From the NCBI GenBank assembly GCA_009786735.1, contig WQRM01000046.1, forward strand, positions 1 to 10,304: a stretch of 10,304 nucleotides of DNA, given 5' to 3'. A program made the translations under genes and the position numbers. Under the pieces are notes generated by a model. That model worked only from the letters and a program-made list of their open reading frames with translations, did not search any database and was not told the DNA's origin. Within the stretch, counting starts at the first letter, position 1. The number at the start of each line of letters is the position of its first letter. This document shows positions 5,736 to 10,304 of this stretch, piece after piece. The stretch comes from Oscillospiraceae bacterium. GTDB taxonomy: Bacteria > Bacillota > Clostridia > Oscillospirales > Acutalibacteraceae.

Positions 5736-6761
5736 ATCAGCACAGTGTATCGGCTGACGGCGCCGGGCATGATTGAGGCTGCGTGCCAGGAGCTTGACCT
5801 CACGTGCGGACAAGCGCTGTTGCGCCCGCGATTTCTTTCGGTGTGTAAGGCCGACCAACGCTATTATCAGGGCAATCGTTCGCCCGAGGTGCTGCTGGAG
5901 AAGCTCCCCATGGCGCTGGTGCACGAATGTTGTGCCGAGGTGGTGCGCGACCCAAGCGGGCAATTCAAACCGGGCGACATGGTTATCCCTTGCCCCAATT
6001 TGCCGCGCGAACAAGACGAATTTGTTGCCGAGAATTATCTGCCCAGCAGTGCGTTTCGCTCCAGTGGGCACGATGGCTTTTTGCAGGAGTATCTGCTTTC
6101 GGCGCAGGACAGACTGGTGCTTGCGCCCACGCATGCACGCCCTGAAGTGGCTTCGTTCATGGAGCTCGCCAGCGTGGCGGCACATGCCATCACCCGCTTT
6201 GAGCGCATCGCTCACGCGCGCCGCAACCGCTTGGCTGTGTGGGGCGACGGCAACTTGGGCTACATCACCGCACTGTTGCTGCGTGCGGTTTATCCGGCAG
6301 CGGAAATCACCGTGCTGGGGGCCGTGCGCGAGAAACTTGCCTATTTTTCCTTTGCGCATCAGCGGCTGCACGTTGACCATATTCCCGCGCGGCAGCAGCC
6401 GTTTGACCACGCCTTTGAGTGCGTTGGCGGACGAGCCAGCGGCTGCGCCATCAACCAGATGATTGATCGGTGCGCACCGGAAGCGACGCTAAGCTTGCTG
6501 GGCGTGAGCGAACAGCCCGTGGAGATTAACACGCGCTTGGTGCTGGAGAAAGGGCTGCGGTTGTTTGGCAGTTCGCGCAGCGGAGTGGAGGATTTTGCGC
6601 ACGTCGTGCGACTGTGTAATGAGCACCTCTGGGTGGCACAAGCGCTTGAACGGCTGGTGGGCGAGGTCGTGCCGGTGCGCAGCATCGCCGACATTCACAC
6701 GGCGTTTCGCCACGACATGCAGCAGAGCTTTGGCAAAACCGTGATGGAATTTAATGCGTGA
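5724..6761 (+). CDS. tarJ: Ribulose-5-phosphate reductase TarJ (NADPH-dependent)
   Basis: TarJ reduces D-ribulose 5-phosphate to D-ribitol 5-phosphate with NADPH, feeding TarI. With the GTG at 5724 it has 345 residues, near the family's 341. It is a zinc-dependent medium-chain dehydrogenase: C41 (SVCKADQRYY), H67-E68 (ALVHE) and E147 (FMELASVAAHAI) are the likely catalytic zinc ligands, and WGDGNLGY (173-180) is the nucleotide-binding turn. Characteristic TarJ segments are AENYLPSSAFRSSGHDGF, FDHAFECVGGRASG, INQMIDRCAPE, LLGVSEQPVEINTRLVLEKGLRLFGSSRSG and the ending SFGKTVMEF. Together with TarI this gives a complete route to CDP-ribitol. Repeat copy B lies directly in front, and the next gene starts 62 bases after the stop. 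GTG is given as the start only because it is the first canonical one. Confidence 0.92.
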   Translation: MSDIISTVYRLTAPGMIEAACQELDLTCGQALLRPRFLSVCKADQRYYQGNRSPEVLLEKLPMALVHECCAEVVRDPSGQFKPGDMVIPCPNLPREQDEFVAENYLPSSAFRSSGHDGFLQEYLLSAQDRLVLAPTHARPEVASFMELASVAAHAITRFERIAHARRNRLAVWGDGNLGYITALLLRAVYPAAEITVLGAVREKLAYFSFAHQRLHVDHIPARQQPFDHAFECVGGRASGCAINQMIDRCAPEATLSLLGVSEQPVEINTRLVLEKGLRLFGSSRSGVEDFAHVVRLCNEHLWVAQALERLVGEVVPVRSIADIHTAFRHDMQQSFGKTVMEFNA

Positions 6762-6823
6762 TTTTTTGGGGCGGGTGTGAACTCGCCTGTGCACATATGA
6801 ACAATGAAAAGAGGAATAAGCCA

Positions 6824-7762
6824 ATGTTTTGCGGAAAATGTGGAAAGAGACTGGTGGACGGCAACATATTTTGCACCGGTTGCGGCGCAATGATTGTGAA
6901 GGAAGAAACCGCGGCAACACCTGCACCGGTGAAGGCTGTGGCTGTGGCTGCGCCGGTTGCGGCATCAGCTGAAGCTGCACCTGCGCCGGTGGAAGAAACG
7001 CCGCCCGAGCCCGAGCTTTCGCCCGAGGAAATCGAGCAGACGAAGAAAAACATGAAAATTCACGCAGGTGTGTTCGGCGCGGTCGCGTTGCTGCTGCTGA
7101 TTAGCCTGCTGGTGTTTAACCCCACGCGGGTGCGCTATGAAGTGCAGCTGGATGGGTATGGTCGAGCCATGACGAACTTCTTTGGGCAGGAAATGACCGT
7201 CACGCAGGCTGCCGCAGGCCCATGGGGATTGTTCACCCAGCCTGTGCCTTATGTCCGCGAACCGGCTGTGCCTGTGCCGCCCACCATGCCCGGCGGCGAG
7301 GAATACACCACCGTTCCGCCGCAAGGTGACGTACCGCCGCCCGTTGCCGGTCCAGAGGTGCAGATTGGCATCGCGCAGTTCCAGGCCGGGCAATTCGCAC
7401 AAGCGGTGCAAAACTTCAACACCGCATTGGCGGTTGACCCCGAAAACTTCGGCGCTCTGGCGCACCGCGGCATGGCACGCTTCCAGTTGGGCTACTTCCA
7501 CAGCGCCATCAACGACCTCACTGCCGCACACCGGCAGTCGCCGGACAACGGTCAAGTGTTGGTGTGGCGCGGCGCAAGCTTCTACCGCATCGGGTTTTAC
7601 GCCGAAGCCGTGAGCGACCTCACCAGAAGCCTCGAGCTCGAGCGCGACAATATCACCGCCCTGGAATTCCGTGGCCGTGCCCATGAAGCCATGGGCAACC
7701 ACGCCGCCGCCGCCGCCGACAACGCGTCCGCTGACGCGATTCGTGCTACTGCAATGCAGTGA
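6824..7762 (+). CDS. Zinc-ribbon, single membrane helix and TPR-repeat protein
   Basis: A 312-residue protein of unknown function with a clear modular layout. Residues 1-23 form a zinc ribbon (C3-x2-C6, C17-x2-C20). Residues 27-67 are a low-complexity Ala/Pro/Val/Glu linker. Residues about 81-98 (GVFGAVALLLLISLLVF) are a single membrane helix. A Pro-rich stretch follows (133-178). From about 180 to 310 there are three to four TPR units with the pattern A..F..G.F..A...F..AL..DP, for example AQFQAGQFAQAVQNFNTALA and GASFYRIGFYAEAVSDLTRS. The likely topology is zinc ribbon inside and TPRs outside. The start at 6824 follows AAGAGGAA (6809-6816) and matches the usual MFCxxCG opening; upstream GTG 6758 and ATG 6797 are less likely. 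It follows tarJ by 62 bases and may be co-transcribed, perhaps as a scaffold for envelope assembly, which is only inference. Confidence 0.85.
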   Translation: MFCGKCGKRLVDGNIFCTGCGAMIVKEETAATPAPVKAVAVAAPVAASAEAAPAPVEETPPEPELSPEEIEQTKKNMKIHAGVFGAVALLLLISLLVFNPTRVRYEVQLDGYGRAMTNFFGQEMTVTQAAAGPWGLFTQPVPYVREPAVPVPPTMPGGEEYTTVPPQGDVPPPVAGPEVQIGIAQFQAGQFAQAVQNFNTALAVDPENFGALAHRGMARFQLGYFHSAINDLTAAHRQSPDNGQVLVWRGASFYRIGFYAEAVSDLTRSLELERDNITALEFRGRAHEAMGNHAAAAADNASADAIRATAMQ

Positions 7763-7860
7763 TGCACCACCTGCGGAGGGGCTCTGCCGCTTCGCTGTGC
7801 TCGATTCCAGACTCATAAATATCCAGCGCGAAGCGACTAGGCTTTTTTGAAAAAAGAACA
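7763..7860 (+). repeat. Dispersed repeat region with core copy C, upstream of the aminotransferase
   Basis: The 115-base gap is mostly repeat. The core ATCCAGCGCGAAGCGACTAG (7821-7840) matches copies A and B, followed by GCTTTTTTGAAAAAAGAAC (7841-7859), a shortened A/T palindrome CTTTTTT-G-AAAAAAG. The left part (CACCTGCGGAGGGGCTCTGCCGC, 7768-7790) is GC-rich and recalls the palindromic blocks beside A and B but is degraded. The aminotransferase ribosome binding site begins about six bases after the core. Confidence 0.72.
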
Positions 7861-7877
7861 GGAAAGGAAGGGACTGT

Positions 7878-9056
7878 ATGGATTACGTATTTTCAGATAA
7901 GATGAACGCCCTCGCGCCGTCGGCGATTCGTGAAATTTTGAAGGCGACCAGCCAACCGGGCATCATCCCCTTTGCGGCGGGCAATCCTGCGCCAGAGGCC
8001 TTCCCCACCGATGCCGTGCGGGAAATCAGCGCGCGTCTGCTGCGTGACCGCCCCGTGGATTGTCTGCAGTACGGCGTCACCGAGGGCTATGCGCCGCTGC
8101 GCGAGCGAGTGAAGGCGGACATCGAAACCCGGCTTGGCATCGGCACCGCCGCGGACGACCTCATCATCACGTCCGGCGCGATGCAAGTGATGGATCTCGC
8201 CACCAAGGTGCTGTGCAACGAAGGTGACACGATTATCTGTGAGAGCCCAAGTTTCATCGGTTCGCTCAACACATTTCGCAGCTATGGCGTGCGGCTGCGC
8301 GGCGTGCCGATGCAAGCCGACGGCATGGACGTTGATGCCCTCGAACATGCGCTGCAAACCGAGCCCAATGTGCGGTTTATCTACACCATCCCCAACTTTC
8401 AAAACCCCACCGGCATCACCATGAGCCTTGCCAAGCGCCGTCGGGTGCTGGAGCTCGCGCGGCAACACAACGTGCTGGTGCTGGAGGATAATCCCTACGG
8501 CGAGCTGTGCTACGACGGCGATGTGCTGCCTTGCATCAAGAGTTTTGATGAGGAAGGGCGCGTGATTTACGCGGGCTCGTTCAGCAAGATTTTGTCGCCC
8601 GGCATGCGTGTGGGTTATGCACTCGCGGCTCAGCCGATTATCGCCAAAATGACCGTGGGCAAGCAGGCCAGCGATGTCCACACCACCATGTGGGCGCAGC
8701 TGGTGGTGGACGAATGGCTGCAGCACGATGACGTAGCCGCCCACGTGCGCAAGATTTGCGAGATCTACACCGCCAAGCGCGACACCATGTGCAACGGCCT
8801 TGCGGGCACGGCACTGTGTTATCAAGTGCCGGCGGGCGGGCTGTTCCTGTGGTGCGACCTGCTGCCGAACATCGACATGTTGGATCTCACCAAGCGCGCC
8901 ATTGCCGCCGGTGTTGCCGTAGTGCCCGGCTCGGCCTTTGCCGTGCAAGCGGACGACAAGATCAACGCCGTGCGGCTGAACTTCAGCACGCCGACGGATG
9001 AACAACTCGTGCAGGGTGTGGCGATTTTGCGCGGAGTTGCGTGTTCTTTTTCTTGA
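7878..9056 (+). CDS. PLP-dependent aminotransferase, class I/II (LysN / MocR catalytic-domain type)
   Basis: This 392-residue fold-type I aminotransferase transfers amino groups between amino acids and 2-oxo acids in the cytosol. Seen motifs: YGVTEGYAPLRE early in the large domain, SGAMQVMDLATKVLCNEGD for the cofactor phosphate loop, NPTG (176-179), D204 in LEDNPYGEL contacting the pyridine nitrogen, Y207, and K237 in YAGSFSKILSPGMRVGYA, the Schiff-base lysine. The arginine in VRLNFSTP should bind the substrate carboxylate. The sequence most resembles stand-alone homologs of the MocR catalytic domain, such as 2-aminoadipate or aromatic/branched-chain transaminases, without a GntR DNA-binding domain. 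Substrate is not readable. GGAAGGG sits five bases before the ATG. The last codons CSFS and the stop come from inverted repeat copy D, so the native end may be altered. Confidence 0.93.
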   Translation: MDYVFSDKMNALAPSAIREILKATSQPGIIPFAAGNPAPEAFPTDAVREISARLLRDRPVDCLQYGVTEGYAPLRERVKADIETRLGIGTAADDLIITSGAMQVMDLATKVLCNEGDTIICESPSFIGSLNTFRSYGVRLRGVPMQADGMDVDALEHALQTEPNVRFIYTIPNFQNPTGITMSLAKRRRVLELARQHNVLVLEDNPYGELCYDGDVLPCIKSFDEEGRVIYAGSFSKILSPGMRVGYALAAQPIIAKMTVGKQASDVHTTMWAQLVVDEWLQHDDVAAHVRKICEIYTAKRDTMCNGLAGTALCYQVPAGGLFLWCDLLPNIDMLDLTKRAIAAGVAVVPGSAFAVQADDKINAVRLNFSTPTDEQLVQGVAILRGVACSFS

Positions 9057-9100
9057 AAGAAAAAGAACCAAAAAGAACTTTAACCCGCTTCGCGGTGGAG
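9043..9100 (-). repeat. Dispersed repeat core, inverted copy D, overlapping the aminotransferase stop
   Basis: Read on the reverse strand it gives CTCCACCGCGAAGCGGG, TTAAAGTTCTTTTTGG, then a perfect palindrome with 12-base arms. On the + strand these are GTTCTTTTTCTT (9043-9054) and AAGAAAAAGAAC (9057-9068), with the two-base centre forming part of the TGA stop of the aminotransferase (9054-9056). It is the best-preserved copy and matches A with few changes. As an RNA it gives a long A/U stem with a U-rich left arm, which might act as a weak terminator or a 3'-end stabiliser. The block at 9117-9145 after it resembles 4762-4789 beside copy A. Confidence 0.8.
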
Positions 9101-9148
9101 ATTAACAAAATAGCAAACTCCCGCGCCCGCGGAGCGCACCAAGACTTA

Positions 9149-9181
9149 CCATTGCAATGGGCATGTGAAATTTGATAAAAT
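9149..9181 (+). promoter_or_regulatory. Promoter of the thioester-domain protein with a palindrome over the -35 box
   Basis: TTGCAA (9152-9157) and TAAAAT (9176-9181) are 18 bases apart, and TGA immediately before the -10 gives an extended -10 (TGN). The -35 lies inside CCATTGCAATGG (9149-9160), a perfect 12-base palindrome that could be a repressor or activator site. Transcription would start near 9188, about 25 bases before the start codon. The separate promoter suggests that the secreted protein is not part of the upstream operon. Confidence 0.6.
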
Positions 9182-9212
9182 GGTAGCGTATCTCATCGCA
9201 AGGAGAGTAAGG

Positions 9213-10304
9213 ATGAAACGACGTTACCTGCGCACGAGCGTGGCCATGTTGCTGGCCGCGTTGTTCGCATTTTCGGCAATGGCGGCGGCACAAGTGGGCT
9301 CGATGGCGGTGTTTCGGCAGCGATTTCACGCGCCGTTCGCCAGTCTTTCGGCGTTTAATGCGCGCGACCCGTTCACCGGGCAAATGCTGCACAACCCACG
9401 CGGGTTGCACTTTTTGTTCGTGGATTCGCCCGGCACGCTGCAAGCGTTTTGCGTGCAAAAGGGCATGACGATTTACGACACGGGGCAAATTACCCGCGTG
9501 GCACGTGCGTTGCACGACCCGATGTTCAACGGATTATCGGCGATTGCGCGTGAGAACATGCTGCGCGTGGCGCTGTTTGGCTATCCGAACCGCAGCCCCG
9601 CGCAGTTCAACTCAACCGCGCAAAACGTCCAAGCCGCCACGCAGATTCTGCTGTGGGAAAGCCAGCTTGGCTTTCGCAACGCGCAGTTCGTGCGCACGGA
9701 CAATCGGCTGCACAACGCCTACTTCGCGGGCGGCAACATGGCAGCGGTGCGCGCAGTGGTGGAGCGAATCGAGCGCGACATTGCGCAATATTTGCGCAGA
9801 CCGATGCTGCCCACACAGCTGCAGTTGGTGTACCACAATGGGCATTATCGCATGACATTTGCAGAGCCCAGCGGTGTGCCGCTTGCCATCACCGGGGCGA
9901 ACCCGGATGGCATTCGCATCACGCGTGAGGGCAACCAAGTGACGCTTTATGCCCTGCAGCGACCGGTGCACGGTGGCGTGCTGACGCTTGTGCGCACGGA
10001 TATTCCTGCGGCGCGTGTGGACGCGCTTGGTCCGCCGCTAATTTGGGTTGATCCAGCGCGGCAGTTCTGCAACCAGCTGCTGTTCACCGGCGTGCAGCCG
10101 CGCGGGCAGACCTTTACGCTGCAGCTTTGCGTGCCGATGCCCGAAACAACGACGCAGCCTGCGATGACGACCACAGCGCAGGTAAGCACTACCCAGCCTG
10201 CGACCACCACGCAACCTGCCACCACCACCGGGCATACTTCCACCACGGCAGCGCATACTACTACCACGACTACGACGCGCACCACCACCACGCAAACCAC
10301 CGCA
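9213..10304 (+). CDS. Secreted thioester-domain adhesin with Thr-rich stalk (3' end outside window)
   Basis: A 364-codon open frame runs to the window edge, so the protein is incomplete. AAGGAGAG at 9200-9207 precedes the ATG. Residues 1-27 are a signal peptide: MKRRYLR, a hydrophobic core, then AMAAA. The next part carries the two signatures of Gram-positive thioester (TED/TQXA) adhesin domains: a cysteine in GTLQAFCVQKGM (C80) and the TQ motif in AATQILLWESQ (Q144), which in characterised members form an internal Cys-Gln thioester that bonds covalently to host amines. Residues about 180-310 form a further extracellular region that could be Ig-like, with two cysteines (QFCNQ, QLCVP) able to pair. 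From about 312 the sequence becomes Thr-rich with TTQPA repeats, a stalk that could be glycosylated. A sortase motif, if present, is beyond the edge. No sequence-wide homolog is recognised. Confidence 0.8.
   Translation, partial: MKRRYLRTSVAMLLAALFAFSAMAAAQVGSMAVFRQRFHAPFASLSAFNARDPFTGQMLHNPRGLHFLFVDSPGTLQAFCVQKGMTIYDTGQITRVARALHDPMFNGLSAIARENMLRVALFGYPNRSPAQFNSTAQNVQAATQILLWESQLGFRNAQFVRTDNRLHNAYFAGGNMAAVRAVVERIERDIAQYLRRPMLPTQLQLVYHNGHYRMTFAEPSGVPLAITGANPDGIRITREGNQVTLYALQRPVHGGVLTLVRTDIPAARVDALGPPLIWVDPARQFCNQLLFTGVQPRGQTFTLQLCVPMPETTTQPAMTTTAQVSTTQPATTTQPATTTGHTSTTAAHTTTTTTTRTTTTQTTA
10146..10304 (+). repeat. Thr-rich low-complexity coding repeats (stalk)
   Basis: Within the secreted protein, codons from residue 312 to the window edge are mostly ACC/ACG/ACT threonine, with three TTQPA-type units (about 10149, 10188 and 10203) followed by TTTGHTSTTAAH and runs of seven and four threonines. 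Such regions are extended spacers between an adhesive head and the wall anchor, and their repeat number often varies between strains. Confidence 0.8.

Noticed and set aside
6771..6788. Hairpin GGCGGGT/ACTCGCC between tarJ and the zinc-ribbon gene as a terminator
   Set aside because: The T-run lies before rather than after the stem on the + strand, so it does not have terminator geometry.
7893..9071. A 392-codon open frame antisense to the aminotransferase
   Set aside because: It mirrors a well-supported gene in high-GC sequence, its translation is His/Arg/Val-rich without motifs, and its start lies in the inverted repeat; it is a shadow frame.

Overview
The window looks like a chromosomal stretch from a Gram-positive bacterium, most likely a moderately GC-rich member of the Clostridia (an Oscillospirales-like gut lineage is a guess). 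The basis is strong AGGAGG-type ribosome binding sites, consensus sigma-A promoters with 17-base spacers, a teichoic-acid type TarI/TarJ pair beside a TagGH/Wzm-Wzt type ABC exporter, and a secreted protein with a Gram-positive thioester-adhesin signature. Gene density is high. All complete genes are on the + strand; the only - strand gene is the truncated regulator at the left edge.

Layout. 1-233 (-): N-terminal part of an XRE-family regulator, divergent from greA; each has a good promoter in the shared 202-base gap. 436-3833 (+): greA, two family-2 glycosyltransferases, a small antitoxin/PIN-toxin pair that is poorer in GC than its surroundings, and the ABC exporter permease, all tightly packed or overlapping. 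3909-6761: exporter ATPase, tarI and tarJ, with a palindromic or dispersed repeat in each gap. 6824-7762: a zinc-ribbon / membrane-helix / TPR protein. 7878-9056: a fold-type I PLP aminotransferase. 9213 to the right edge: a secreted thioester-domain protein with a Thr-rich stalk, cut by the window, with its own promoter.

How the genes fit together. TarJ reduces ribulose 5-phosphate to ribitol 5-phosphate and TarI activates it to CDP-ribitol. The two glycosyltransferases would build a lipid-linked glycan and the permease/ATPase pair would export it. The central region therefore reads as part of a ribitol-phosphate-containing cell-wall polymer or capsule locus, but the polymerase and initiating transferase are not in the window. 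greA overlaps the first glycosyltransferase by four bases, so the cluster is probably transcribed at least partly from the greA promoter.

The most notable non-coding structure is a dispersed repeat family: four copies of a core with a CGCGAAGCG-like motif followed by a T-rich stretch and an A/T-rich palindrome. Three copies sit immediately upstream of the ribosome binding sites of tarI, tarJ and the aminotransferase. One inverted copy supplies the last codons and stop of the aminotransferase. A GC-rich palindromic element supplies the C-terminal tail of the exporter ATPase. I see no tRNA, rRNA, CRISPR array, transposase or phage gene.
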